Below are positions 34,296-43,078 of a DNA stretch of 64,000 bases, piece after piece. Position 1 is the stretch's first letter. Every line of letters starts with the position of its first letter. Made by a program: the position numbers and the translations under genes. The notes below the pieces were generated by a model. The model searched no databases, was not told the origin of the DNA, and saw only the letters and a program-made list of their open reading frames with translations. The DNA lies in assembly GCF_029338375.1 (NCBI RefSeq), contig NZ_CP119805.1, positions 186,001-250,000 on the forward strand. The letters run 5' to 3'. Source of the stretch: Halorussus lipolyticus. GTDB lineage: Archaea; Halobacteriota; Halobacteria; Halobacteriales; Haladaptataceae.

Positions 34296-35213
34296 ATGGC
34301 CGACCTCCTGCCCTCCAGTCCCGACCCCTCGGCGGGCGACGGAGGCGAACCCCGCGTCATCGGCGTCGATAGCGACGACGCCGACGACCTCCTCTCCGCC
34401 CTCCAGTCCGAGACCGCCCGCGACCTGCTCGCAGTACTCTACGACGACCCCGCGACGCCCTCCGTCCTCGCCGAGGAGGCCGACACCTCCATCCAGAACG
34501 TCCGGTATCACCTCGAACGCCTCGCCGACGCCGACCTCGTGGAAGTCGCCGATACGGTCTACTCCGAGAAGGGCCGCGAGATGAAAGTCTACGCCCCCTC
34601 GGCGAAACCGCTGGTCGTGTTTGCCGGCGGCGACGACGACGCGCCGGGTCTGGAATCTGCCCTCTCGAAACTGCTGGGCGCGCTCGGCATCTTGGGCCTG
34701 TCGAGTCTCGTCGTCCAGCGCCTGTTCGGCGGTCCGAACGCTGTCGGCGGACCGGCGACCGACGTGGAGTTTCAGGGCGGCGGTAGCGGCGCTGACAGCG
34801 GTGGCGGCGCTGGCGGCGGTAGCGGCGCGGACGTTGCGACGACCGAATCCCAGAACCAAAACCTCAGCGCGCCCGGCCCGAACGGCGCGGGCGGTTCGAC
34901 GCCCACCGCAGAAACGACTACCGAAACCGCGGCGAGCGCCGAAACGACCGCCGACGCCGCCCGGACCACCGAGTCTGCCACGACCGCCGAGGAGGCCCGA
35001 ACCACGGTCACGGAGTCGGCCGGGACGCTCGCCGAGACGACCCAGAGCGCCGGGGACAGGGCCGCCGAGGCCACCACTACCGTAGTCGAGTCCGGCAGTT
35101 CGGCGGCCGGGGACGCACTGGCCGGTGGCCTACCGCCGGGCGTTCTGTTCTTCGCCGGGGGTCTGGTGGTTCTCCTCGGGTTCGGTGTCGTGAGGTACCT
35201 GCACAATCGGTGA
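34296..35213 (+). CDS. Membrane-anchored ArsR-type winged-helix protein
   Basis: 305 residues. A wHTH (LQSETARDLLAVLYDDPATP, LAEEADTSIQNVRYHLERL, VADTVYSEKGREMKVYAP, about 33-115) is followed by a hydrophobic helix (GALGILGLSSLVVQRLF), a long Gly/Thr/Ala/Glu-rich linker (about 150-270) and a C-terminal TM helix (GVLFFAGGLVVLLGFGVVRY) with a basic end. The order suggests a one-component membrane sensor regulator whose linker is outside and DNA-binding part inside. Such proteins are recurrent in Halobacteria; the target is not known. Confidence 0.8.
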   Translation: MADLLPSSPDPSAGDGGEPRVIGVDSDDADDLLSALQSETARDLLAVLYDDPATPSVLAEEADTSIQNVRYHLERLADADLVEVADTVYSEKGREMKVYAPSAKPLVVFAGGDDDAPGLESALSKLLGALGILGLSSLVVQRLFGGPNAVGGPATDVEFQGGGSGADSGGGAGGGSGADVATTESQNQNLSAPGPNGAGGSTPTAETTTETAASAETTADAARTTESATTAEEARTTVTESAGTLAETTQSAGDRAAEATTTVVESGSSAAGDALAGGLPPGVLFFAGGLVVLLGFGVVRYLHNR

Positions 35214-35374
35214 GTCCTCGCGTTGTTCTGTCTCCGTTCCCGGTCGTCTCCCTCCCGTACCTTTTTGCCCCTGTCGCGCTTCCGTCGGTCGATTCCCCCG
35301 CGCCGTCTTTCGATTCCAACCCTCACGGGCTAAATTTTCCGAGACCTTTCCCGAACACGTAGAAAAACGGTGGG

Positions 35375-35387
35375 TCTTTTATATTAT
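35375..35387 (+). promoter_or_regulatory. TATA box for the zinc-ribbon gene at 35406
   Basis: TCTTTTATATTAT lies about 25 bases before the ATG; leaderless arrangement. Confidence 0.6.
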
Positions 35388-35405
35388 GCCACGGAATAAT
35401 ACTGT

Positions 35406-35636
35406 ATGGAACAACTGCTTGAGAGTCGGGAGACCGACGCTAACGACGTAGACCTTTCGCGCGGCGCAGACGACTTCGACTCGCTCCTGTTCTGTGGGCG
35501 ATGCGGGGAGCGATTTCAGGCCTCCGAGGCCACCGACGACGGGTGGTACTATCGATGTCCGAACGAGGACTGCGACGCCGAGGGGATACACGAGGACCTC
35601 TATCCGGTGAAAGACGTGCTTCCATCGACGCACTGA
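35406..35636 (+). CDS. Zinc-ribbon protein (76 aa)
   Basis: 76 residues with a first knuckle FCGRCGERF (about residue 30) and second YRCPNEDCDAEG (about 50; CPNEDC, a C-x4-C knuckle), the rest acidic. It is a one-domain zinc ribbon, perhaps binding RNA, DNA or a protein. It has its own leaderless promoter and is convergent with the cyclase gene. Specific function unknown. Confidence 0.8.
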   Translation: MEQLLESRETDANDVDLSRGADDFDSLLFCGRCGERFQASEATDDGWYYRCPNEDCDAEGIHEDLYPVKDVLPSTH

Positions 35637-35651
35637 CGACCGGACTGGGAC

Positions 35652-36335
35652 TTACCAGACCGCGACTGCCCTGACGGGCGACCCATCGGCCCCGGCCAGT
35701 GGGAGTGGATACGCTCGGAGTTCGAACCGCTCGGGCAGGTCGGCCAGTCCGGTCAGGTTTTCGACGACGAATCGCCCGCGGCCGAGGAGTTCGCGGTGGG
35801 CGGGCACGCCAGCAGGCTCTTGTTCCATTTCGGTCTCGCTCTCTTTGTTCTCGTTCTCGCTCCCGGCCTCGCTCGGCGACGGGTCGGGACTCAGCGCGTC
35901 GAGGCCGACGTGCAGTCCGCGCTCGGCGCACTCCTTCGCGGCGTCCGCGGTCAGATACGGGTGGTCGAAGTACCGGTCGGTGCCCCAGTGGGCGTCCCAG
36001 TCGGTTCGAAAAATCAGCAGTTCCGCGTCGCCAATCTCGTCGCGGGTCGGAACCGCCCCGATGCCGATGGGTTCTCGCGCCCCGAGCGCCGAGCAGTCCA
36101 CGATTCGGGTGTCGAAGGTGAACTCCTCGATTCGGAACTCGTCCAGATTCTTCCCGTCGGGTTCGGTGTGACTCGGCGCGTCGATGTGGGTCCCGGCGTG
36201 GGTTCCGAGTCGAAGTCGGGTCACGCGATAGCCGTCGTCGTCGTGGGTCGCCGAGGGGGAGAACTCAACTTCCGGGTCGCCGGGATACACCGTCGCGTCG
36301 GCGTCGAGCGATTGGGAGAGGTCGCGGGTTGGCAT
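35652..36335 (-). CDS. Cyclase family / kynurenine-formamidase-like hydrolase
   Basis: 227 residues. The signature GTHAGTHIDAPSH (His46, His50, Asp52) is the metal-binding motif of the cyclase/arylformamidase family. LIFRTDWDAHWG and DHPYLTADAAKECAERGLH are further family motifs, as is FVVENLTGLADLP near the C-terminus. A Glu-rich insertion of about 25 residues (around 160-180) is unusual but consistent with halophilic adaptation. The enzyme hydrolyses a cyclic or formyl-amide substrate; which one is not decidable here. Confidence 0.85.
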   Translation of the reverse strand: MPTRDLSQSLDADATVYPGDPEVEFSPSATHDDDGYRVTRLRLGTHAGTHIDAPSHTEPDGKNLDEFRIEEFTFDTRIVDCSALGAREPIGIGAVPTRDEIGDAELLIFRTDWDAHWGTDRYFDHPYLTADAAKECAERGLHVGLDALSPDPSPSEAGSENENKESETEMEQEPAGVPAHRELLGRGRFVVENLTGLADLPERFELRAYPLPLAGADGSPVRAVAVW

Positions 36336-36456
36336 GGGTCGGCCTTCGGGGCAGGCCGCCGAGGGTCTTTCGTCCGCCGGTCAACTTTCCGAGCTTTCTG
36401 TGTGACACGAAGCAACACGATACGCATTTATCGCCCCGAGACTTACGCCCCACTCC

Positions 36457-37155
36457 ATGATGGCGACAACCCACGCCCTGTTCGGTGTTGTCCTCGCTAC
36501 CGCGACGATGGGGGTCGCGCCGGAGTTCGCCCCCGTCGCGCTCGTAGCGGGGGTCGCCGGGAGCGTGTTCCCCGACTTAGACCTCTACGCGGGCCACCGC
36601 CGGACGCTCCACTACCCAGTTTACTACGCGGTTGCGGCGGTCTTGGCGGTCGGCCTCGCGGTCGCAGTGCCACTCGCCGAGACAGTCGGATTCGCGGTGT
36701 TCCTCGCCGGCGCGGCGGCCCACTCGCTGATGGACGTGTTCGGCGGGGGCCTCGAACTCCGGCCGTGGGAGGCCCAATCGGACCGCGCGGTCTACGACCA
36801 CTACCGCGGTCGGTGGGTCGCCCCGAAACGCTGGGTTCGCTACGACGGCGCGCCCGAGGACCTGCTGGTCGCCACGGCCTTCGGTGCCCCGGCGTTCGTG
36901 GTCTGGACCGGGCCGACCCAGACCTTCGTCGCCGGCGTGCTGGCGGTGTCGGCGGGGTACGCCCTCCTGCGCAAGCCCCTCGCTGGACTGGTGGAACGCA
37001 TCGTTCCGCACGTCCCCGCCGGGATTCGCTCGCACCTCCCCGAGCGGTTCCGGGAGGGAAGCCGTGAGGTGAGATGCGAGGAGGACGCTGACGCGAACAG
37101 CGAGGCGAGTGGCGAGACAAGCATCCCCGCGCCGCGGGCCGAGCGCGGGGACTGA
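36457..37155 (+). CDS. Membrane metal-dependent hydrolase (YdjM-like), second copy
   Basis: 232 residues with four or five TM helices. MATTHALFGVVLATATMG, then GSVFPDLDLYAGHRRTLHYP and AAAHSLMDVFGGGLELRPW carry the conserved His and Asp residues of the YdjM-type family. The C-terminal 35 residues are soluble and acidic. The TATA-like CGCATTTATCG at 36423-36433 lies about 26 bases upstream, fitting a leaderless start at 36457 (a second ATG is at 36460). Related to the protein at 1827-2384. Confidence 0.82.
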   Translation: MMATTHALFGVVLATATMGVAPEFAPVALVAGVAGSVFPDLDLYAGHRRTLHYPVYYAVAAVLAVGLAVAVPLAETVGFAVFLAGAAAHSLMDVFGGGLELRPWEAQSDRAVYDHYRGRWVAPKRWVRYDGAPEDLLVATAFGAPAFVVWTGPTQTFVAGVLAVSAGYALLRKPLAGLVERIVPHVPAGIRSHLPERFREGSREVRCEEDADANSEASGETSIPAPRAERGD

Positions 37156-37237
37156 GCCAGTATCAGCGCACCGGCGACCCACGGGGCTTGGGGCGGTTCG
37201 GTCGCAGGAGAGTCTGTCGGGGTCGCTAGCAGGCGGG

Positions 37238-37846
37238 CTATCCGTCGTCGGTGGCCTCGCGGTACTGCTCGCGGGAGATGGTGTAGCGGTGGAGGTCCCG
37301 AACCTCGTCGCCTTTCGGGACGAAATTGCGGAGAACGCCGTCGTGTTGCCCGCCGAATCGCTCGACGTACTTCTCGATGGCCCGCCGGGAACGCTGGTTG
37401 CCGACCTGATGAGAGGCCCCGACGAGTTCGAGGTCGAGGCGGTCGAAGGCGAGTTCGAGCATGGCCTCTGCGCGCTCGCCGGAGTAGCCACGGCCCCAGA
37501 AGGGCTTGCGGAGCCAGATTCCCAGTTCGGCCGACCGGCGCTCCCAGTCGAGATGGAGGTTGGTCGTGCCCGCGAGTTCGGCGTCTTCGTCGTCTTCGCC
37601 GGACTCCTCTCGGGGGAGAATCGCGTAGGTGGCCTGCCCGCAGTCGTCCCATTGCTCCTCTACGTCGGCGAGGTAGTCGTGGGTCTCCTTGGGCGTCTCG
37701 TGGGGGTCCCACATGACGTACTCGCTGACCTCGCTCATGTGGGGTGCCCCGGCGCGCATGTACCGGTAGAGGCGCATCGTCGGGACCGTCTCCCGGCAGA
37801 GGCGGACGAAGCGGAGTCGTTCGGTCTCGACTTCGCTGGGGAACAC
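37238..37846 (-). CDS. GNAT-family N-acetyltransferase (RimJ/RimL-like)
   Basis: 202 residues. ETERLRFVRLCRETV is the usual start of RimJ/L-like domains. AELGIWLRKPFWGRGYSGER contains the acetyl-CoA loop (R/Q-x2-G-x-G/A variant, GRGYSGE), and the tail NQRSRRAIEKYVERFGGQHD follows the pattern NxxSxxxxEKxGF. It probably acetylates an alpha-amino group or an antibiotic or peptide. An acidic insertion (ESGEDDEDAE) interrupts the central sheet. Stands alone between two plus-strand genes. Confidence 0.85.
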   Translation of the reverse strand: MFPSEVETERLRFVRLCRETVPTMRLYRYMRAGAPHMSEVSEYVMWDPHETPKETHDYLADVEEQWDDCGQATYAILPREESGEDDEDAELAGTTNLHLDWERRSAELGIWLRKPFWGRGYSGERAEAMLELAFDRLDLELVGASHQVGNQRSRRAIEKYVERFGGQHDGVLRNFVPKGDEVRDLHRYTISREQYREATDDG

Positions 37847-38158
37847 GAACGAACTACGTCCTCGGGAAGCATGTGTGCTTCGGCCTGCGACAGAATCGCC
37901 TGCGGGCGTGGCCTCGGTGCGGTCCGATTCGGAGGAGAAATCCAGTTTGGGGTAGTGGTTTCGGGGTACCAGCCCGCAGATACTGACGGTGGGTCAGCCC
38001 CGCGTACCTACCTACTACTCGATACATATCAATCTAGGGGTTCGAGCAACTCCGTTCCGGAGATGTCGGAAAATCGGCTTTCGACGCGCATGGCGGACCA
38101 CTTTCACTTTCACTCCGGTTGGCTCACCCCTTTAGTAGTCGCCCGCGTCTCGTCGGAC
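37847..38158. other. Gene-free region
   Basis: 312 bases. The last part holds CCCCTTTAGTAG (38127-38138), a TATA-like element for the gene at 38159. Nothing else is recognised; long frames here are Arg-rich shadows. Confidence 0.4.
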
Positions 38159-38503
38159 ATGGCCAGTTCAGTCGCGCCGAACGGGAATACCGCGGTCTTC
38201 GACCAACTCTGCGAGGCCATCGCCCGCCAGCAGGGCGGCCACGCGGTGTACATGAAGGCCGCTCACGTCGTGCGCCGGTCGAACGGGGCCTACGGGCTGG
38301 TGGGACTCGAAACGGGCGGCGAGCGCGTGGTCTACCACTACGAAGGCGTCTTCGTCTCGGCGATGCCCTTCGACGAGGAGGGCGTCCGACGCGACGAGGC
38401 CGAGACGCTGGCCCGCAACGAGGACGTGCGCGAGGGCCTTCACGAAGTCGAGTACTCGTGGGTCCACCCGGACTACCGCGACGAACTCGACGGCGGGAAC
38501 TGA
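38159..38503 (+). CDS. Conserved small haloarchaeal protein (114 aa)
   Basis: 114 residues, acidic, no TM segment: VFDQLCEAIARQQGGHAVYM, then AHVVRRSNGAYGLVGLETGG and SWVHPDYRDELDGGN. A mixed alpha/beta fold is likely. The start at 38159 is supported by a TATA-like element about 25 bases upstream; a longer frame upstream (MADHFHFHSG) has weaker codon use. I do not recognise a function. Confidence 0.7.
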   Translation: MASSVAPNGNTAVFDQLCEAIARQQGGHAVYMKAAHVVRRSNGAYGLVGLETGGERVVYHYEGVFVSAMPFDEEGVRRDEAETLARNEDVREGLHEVEYSWVHPDYRDELDGGN

Positions 38504-38559
38504 GCGGCGGTCGGCGCGTCTCCCCCACTCTTTTGTGGCTGACCTGACGACACCCGGAC

Positions 38560-38679
38560 ATGAGCGACGAGACCGTCCTCTGCCCCGATTGCAGGTGGAC
38601 CGGCCAAAAATCGGACCTCGACGCCAGCGGCGGAAGCCACTCCTGTCCGGTGTGTGACATGGACATCCGGGTAGAGTGA
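38560..38679 (+). CDS. Zinc-ribbon microprotein (39 aa)
   Basis: Reads MSDETVLCPDCRWTGQKSDL, then DASGGSHSCPVCDMDIRVE. Knuckles CPDC and CPVC are spaced about 20 residues apart, one zinc ribbon. It begins about 56 bases after the previous gene; CTCTTTTGTGG (38529-38539) may be its TATA box. Confidence 0.75.
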   Translation: MSDETVLCPDCRWTGQKSDLDASGGSHSCPVCDMDIRVE

Positions 38680-38816
38680 GGCCCTGCGAGCGGTCCGCAC
38701 TCCTCCAGACAAACATTTACAATTCTCTCGGCCAATAGAACAATTGTTTAACCGTCGTCGCTCCGCTTTTGGACCGGCAATTGCGCAAAAAGCGGTGTCG
38801 AAATCGAGCTATCGCG

Positions 38817-39785
38817 CTACTCCAGCGGGTCCAGACCCTCCTCGGCGCGGAGGGCGTCGATGTACTCGCGGAAGCCGGTTTCGAGGTCGTACTCGGGGTC
38901 GTAGCCCAAGTCCTCCTGTGCGTCGGTCATGTCGAGTTGCTGGGTCCACGGGAGTTCGCCCTCGTCGCTGACCTCGATGTCGGCGTCGGGCATGATGGAG
39001 CGAACCGCCTCTGCGGCCTCGCGGATGGTCGCCACCTCGCCCCGGACGTTGTAGATGCGCTGGCTCAGGTCGTCCTCGGGCGCGAAGGCGGCCTTCCGGA
39101 AGGCTTGGGCGATGTCCTTGACGTACTGCCAGTCGATAACTTGGTCGCCGTATTCGACCGAGAACGAGTCGCCGACCGCGGGCTTTTCGATGATGTTGGC
39201 GAGGAAGGCCGACCCGCCGGTCTCGCGGTAGGGACCGTAGGCGACGGTGGGGCGCAGGCCGACGTGACTCACGCCGTGGTCCTCGAAGTAGACCTTGGCC
39301 TGATGCTCGTTGTACTCCTTGGTCGCGCCGTAGAGCGTGTCGGGGTAGACCAAATCCTCCTCGTCAACCCAGTCGCCCTCGTAGTTCTCCGGCGGGGCGT
39401 AGACTGCGGCCGAGGAGGCCCACGCCACGCGCTCCACTTGGTCATCGAGGGTCCGGGCGGCCTCGAAGACGTTGTTCGTGCCCATGATGTTGACCTCGGC
39501 CGCTCCTCGGGGGTTGTCCCGCGCGAGGTTGGTCAGGAGTGCGGCGAGGTGGACGATTCGGGTCGCGCCCGATTCGCGGACCGCCCGGATGACGCTGGTC
39601 GGGTCGGTGATGTCCCCGCGGACGATTTCGACGTCCTCGGCGATGTCGAGTTTCTCCAGAATTCGCGTGTCGGTCGAGAGGTCGTAGGCCACCACGTCGT
39701 GGCCCTCCTCTACGAGGTCCTGCGCGACGTAAGAGCCGATGAATCCGGTGCCGCCCGTGACGAGTACGGTCTCTGATTCGGTCAT
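38817..39785 (-). CDS. NAD-dependent epimerase/dehydratase (extended SDR)
   Basis: 322 residues. TGGTGFIGSYVAQDL (about 10-24) is the NAD-binding motif, VHLAALLTN follows, and the catalytic Y-x3-K is DTLYGATKEYNE, with Ser in WASSAAVYAP. The downstream substrate region (RPTVAYGPYRETGG) is that of UDP-sugar 4-epimerase-like enzymes. It may make sugar nucleotides for surface glycans. Start ATG at 39785 is directly before the Rossmann motif. The AT-rich block that begins just upstream (39786 onward) separates it from the low-GC island. Confidence 0.85.
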   Translation of the reverse strand: MTESETVLVTGGTGFIGSYVAQDLVEEGHDVVAYDLSTDTRILEKLDIAEDVEIVRGDITDPTSVIRAVRESGATRIVHLAALLTNLARDNPRGAAEVNIMGTNNVFEAARTLDDQVERVAWASSAAVYAPPENYEGDWVDEEDLVYPDTLYGATKEYNEHQAKVYFEDHGVSHVGLRPTVAYGPYRETGGSAFLANIIEKPAVGDSFSVEYGDQVIDWQYVKDIAQAFRKAAFAPEDDLSQRIYNVRGEVATIREAAEAVRSIMPDADIEVSDEGELPWTQQLDMTDAQEDLGYDPEYDLETGFREYIDALRAEEGLDPLE

Positions 39786-39906
39786 CGCTTGCAAATCTGT
39801 CCGGCAACGTAAAAAAGTGCAGTAAAGGGCTCTGGATTGTAGTACGTATCTATTTCCTGAGAACCAATTGTTCACCAGTCTTAATATATTCTTCTACTTA
39901 GTGTAT

Positions 39907-40560
39907 TTAAACGTCGTCCGCTTTCATAATTTGTAATTTTAACTTACTACCTTCGATGCTCTGAATCCTATTGTTAATCCTATCAGAATTGTATACGATG
40001 TCACTATCAATAGCGACAAGAATACCAATTGAATCTTTTTTATGGATTTCCACTGCATCCACAATGACATCTTTGTCGTGATCTATGTCTAAATCACCCA
40101 ATTCTTTTTTCAGTTTACTATTAGAGGATTCCGGATACGACTTGTCAATTAAGGATTCTATTATTTCTCTTTGTAACGTTTCGATATTCTGTGACAGACG
40201 GCGAAAATCAGAAAGTTGTTTTCGGCGTTCTTCATGTCCCCAACCACATTGTACATCATATCTGATGTGAGAGGTGTCATTTGGAGAGCTTTGAATATCT
40301 CGTTGAGAAATATCATAATCGTAGATGTCTAAATCCGGATTTTCTTCTAACCAATCCAAAAGATCATCATAAATTTTATTCCTTCGCTCGCAACATCGTT
40401 CAAATTCACCGCTCACTTTCCCGCCGATTACTTTATATATGTCCGAGTTCTCAATTAGCCGCTCTGAACCTTTGTCTTCCTCTATTTCCCCAGGGAGTTT
40501 CGCATAGACATAGTTCAGAAGTACTGATGTGTCAAAATTGACTTCTTTACTAGTGCTCAT
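39907..40560 (-). CDS. PIN-like nuclease candidate, low-GC island
   Basis: 217 residues with a PIN-type acidic layout: Asp10 in VNFDTSVLLNYV at the first strand, Glu52 in GKVSGEFERC in a helix, Asp164/Asp168 in HDKDVIVDAVEI, and Asp185/Asp187 in LVAIDSDIVYN. This is the D-E-D-D order expected for PIN-domain RNases. A helical insertion (about 60-150) makes it longer than VapC toxins (about 130). Composition is AT-rich and codon use differs sharply from neighbours, suggesting recent acquisition. Its ATG overlaps the stop of the 338-residue gene by four bases (ATGA), so the two are coupled. Confidence 0.6.
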   Translation of the reverse strand: MSTSKEVNFDTSVLLNYVYAKLPGEIEEDKGSERLIENSDIYKVIGGKVSGEFERCCERRNKIYDDLLDWLEENPDLDIYDYDISQRDIQSSPNDTSHIRYDVQCGWGHEERRKQLSDFRRLSQNIETLQREIIESLIDKSYPESSNSKLKKELGDLDIDHDKDVIVDAVEIHKKDSIGILVAIDSDIVYNSDRINNRIQSIEGSKLKLQIMKADDV

Positions 40561-41573
40561 TCATCCTGATTTGCTTGCTCATTAGGTAAAATAATGTCGC
40601 TTTCTTCATCTATATCTAGTGAAGTATAATCCTCAATATTAGGTAGCAAATCTGCTTTGTAACACCAATTAGCGAGTTTTTCTCGTTCTTCTTCTACTTG
40701 CTTTTCGAATCCATTAAATTCACGCAAGCTCTCAAATTTTAGAGCCTTCGCATTCGGACCACACGCTTTGTCAGCAGAGATTAGTAAAGCCGGATATTTC
40801 CAAACATAATAATAGAAGAAATCGTGAAGCTCATCTAAAATGCGCCGTTGCTCTTGTGTCGTCGTCTCTTTCTGAGATAATTTATAAAGTATCTGTTCTA
40901 TTAAATCAGTTCCAGAAGCAACAACTGCCTTGGTATCTGAAAGCTCTTCGATTGATGATAGTTCTAAATGCAAATCCGAAATCAAATATCGGATTTCTTT
41001 CTCTTTGGGTGGTGGAAGTAAAGCATCAGATCCACCTCCGTCAAAATCGCTAAGGGTTGTGTTTTTGGATTCTGTTTCAATCAACTTGTCTATATTATAA
41101 AGCTTCTCTTTTATATTAGTAGAAATTATATACAAATCCCTGTATTTTTCTGGCGCAAATTCTTGATAGAAATCTCTTAAGAATGAGAACCTATCCTCCC
41201 ACCATATCTTGCGAAGAGAATAGTCTCCAAAAAACACTTCATTTTCAAAGAAATCACGAAGTTTGTTTAACCGGTCGGTATATGGCGTCTCGGATTGAAG
41301 ACTACCAAAATATCTTTCTGTACCAGGTTTCGCGGTAAGAGAAGTACCATAACTCACCTTAGTATTTGCGCCAGCAAGATACCAACTATAAGTAAGATCT
41401 AAATCAAAGTTCTTAATAGCAAAATATGTTAACTTTTCCTCCTCAATTTCGGTTATCTCCCGATCTCGTTTATCAAAGATCTCTTTTAATGCCAGATCAA
41501 TCGCTAAATGAACGTCTGTACGCAGATCTTCCTCTCCATCAAAGGGATCCCCATCGGAGGGAAGAGGACTCAT
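40557..41573 (-). CDS. Unknown protein coupled to the PIN-like gene (338 aa)
   Basis: 338 residues, predicted mainly alpha-helical, no TM segment. I recognise no family. The N-terminal part (DVHLAIDLALKEIFDKRDRE, then LTYFAIKNFDLDLTYSWYLA) may be a small folded domain, and the central region has short helices with Glu/Lys and a region of acidic linkers (about 165-190). Coupled by ATGA to the downstream PIN-like gene. It is the upstream gene, so by toxin-antitoxin layout it could be the cognate inhibitor or a target-sensing subunit. Low GC throughout. Confidence 0.55.
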   Translation of the reverse strand: MSPLPSDGDPFDGEEDLRTDVHLAIDLALKEIFDKRDREITEIEEEKLTYFAIKNFDLDLTYSWYLAGANTKVSYGTSLTAKPGTERYFGSLQSETPYTDRLNKLRDFFENEVFFGDYSLRKIWWEDRFSFLRDFYQEFAPEKYRDLYIISTNIKEKLYNIDKLIETESKNTTLSDFDGGGSDALLPPPKEKEIRYLISDLHLELSSIEELSDTKAVVASGTDLIEQILYKLSQKETTTQEQRRILDELHDFFYYYVWKYPALLISADKACGPNAKALKFESLREFNGFEKQVEEEREKLANWCYKADLLPNIEDYTSLDIDEESDIILPNEQANQDE

Positions 41574-41592
41574 TACATGTATATCATGTTGT

Positions 41593-41604
41593 CTATAATA
41601 TAGG
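41593..41604 (-). promoter_or_regulatory. TATA box for the low-GC operon
   Basis: Minus-strand CTATATTATAGA, centred about 25 bases before the ATG at 41573, predicts a leaderless transcript. Confidence 0.6.
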
Positions 41605-41772
41605 CCTTTTTGTTTCCGTCATCCAAGTAAGATATTTTCTTCCAAATTTGAAAAGGAACTAAACGAGGTGATTGCTTCACTTGGTAACTATATTTTCCTC
41701 TGGATGCTCTCATCCCTTTTCCGCGACCCCAGCATACTTCCCCGCGCTCCTACCATTCCGAAACGAAACACC

Positions 41773-43077
41773 GTGCGCCCCGTCTCGCTCACCGACCGAC
41801 TCCCGGACCTCTCGCGCGAATCCCTCCTCGTCGTCTCGCTGGTCGGCGGCGCGGAGTTCGTCAACCACACGTATCTGGTCCTCTTTCCGCCGATTCTGGG
41901 CATCCTCTCCGAGGAGTTCGGCGTCTCGCTCGCCATGCTCGGGATTGCGATGGGCGTGCAGGGCGGGGCCAACACCCTGTTTCAACTCCCCTTCGGCTAC
42001 CTCGCGGACAACTACGACCGCAGGCTTACGCTCGGCCTCTCGCTGGGTCTCAGCACCGCCAGCGTCTTTCTAATCGCCTTCGCGCCCACCTTCGAGATTC
42101 TACTGGTCGGCCAAGCCCTGCTGGGAATCGGTATCGCGGGCCACCACCCCGCGCACTTCCCGCTCCTCGCCGACGCCACGCCCGAAAACCTCCGCGCTCG
42201 GGCCTTCAGCGTCCGGGGATTCTTGGGGAGCCTCGGATTCGGTTTTCCCCCGGTCTTCTTCGCTGTGATTCTGGGCTTCCGAGGACTCTCGTGGCGAGGA
42301 GCAGTCGCGCTCATCGGGGCGTTCGGCGCGCTCTACGCCGTCGTCACCCTCGTCGCGTTCCAGCGGTACGTCGGCGAAGGCGTGACCGCGCCGGAGGCCA
42401 GCGAGGCGTCCGAGGACGATTCCGACTCGCTCTCGCGCCGGGAGTCGGTCCACCAGGAATGCCGGGCCATTCTGGCCTCGCCGGGGGTGCTGGCGCTGGC
42501 GCTCCTCGCGCTGGTGGCCTCCACCGCGAGTTGGGGCCTGACCTCCTACGCCGTGGTCCTCCTTCAGCAGGGCTACGGACTGGCGCTCGACGCCGCGAAT
42601 CTGACCCTCTCGGCGATGTTCGTGGTGGGCGCGGTGGCGGTCCTCGTCGGCGGGGACCTCTCGGACCGGTTCTCGGCCGGGCCGCTCATCCTCGGAAGCT
42701 ACGCTTCGGTCGTGGTGCTGGTTGGTCTGCTCGCCACGCTCTCGATTCCGGCGCTCGCCGCGGTCGGGTGCCTCCTCGTGGTCGGCGGAACTCGGGCGCT
42801 CGCGGGGCCTGCTCGGTCGAAGTTGGCAGACGGTCTCTCGGCGCGGTCGGACCTCGGGCGGAACTTCGCCATCATCACGGTCGGAACCATGACCGGGAGC
42901 GCGCTCGCACCGCCCCTGTTCGGCGCGCTCATCGAGGGACCGGGCCTCCGAGTCGCGTTCGCCGCGATTGGGGGCATCTCGGCGCTGGCGGTGGCGGTGA
43001 CGCTGTTCGTCCTCTCGCGGCAGGGCGACGAAAATCGAGAGTCGGCGAGGGTCGGCGCGGAGACCGAATCGGAGTGA
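41773..43077 (+). CDS. Major facilitator superfamily transporter
   Basis: About 434 residues, 12 TM helices. The loop 2-3 motif is present as GYLADNYDRRLTLG. Loop motif between helices 8 and 9 is DLSDRFSAGPL. A central acidic loop (EASEASEDDSDSLSRRES) separates the two halves. The GTG at 41773 is preferred because codon use turns strongly GC3 only from there; in-frame starts upstream (41668 and 41704) would add residues with mixed composition that lie at the edge of the AT-rich island. Substrate unknown; small-molecule or drug efflux are possible. Confidence 0.82.
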   Translation: MRPVSLTDRLPDLSRESLLVVSLVGGAEFVNHTYLVLFPPILGILSEEFGVSLAMLGIAMGVQGGANTLFQLPFGYLADNYDRRLTLGLSLGLSTASVFLIAFAPTFEILLVGQALLGIGIAGHHPAHFPLLADATPENLRARAFSVRGFLGSLGFGFPPVFFAVILGFRGLSWRGAVALIGAFGALYAVVTLVAFQRYVGEGVTAPEASEASEDDSDSLSRRESVHQECRAILASPGVLALALLALVASTASWGLTSYAVVLLQQGYGLALDAANLTLSAMFVVGAVAVLVGGDLSDRFSAGPLILGSYASVVVLVGLLATLSIPALAAVGCLLVVGGTRALAGPARSKLADGLSARSDLGRNFAIITVGTMTGSALAPPLFGALIEGPGLRVAFAAIGGISALAVAVTLFVLSRQGDENRESARVGAETESE

Positions 43078-43078
43078 C

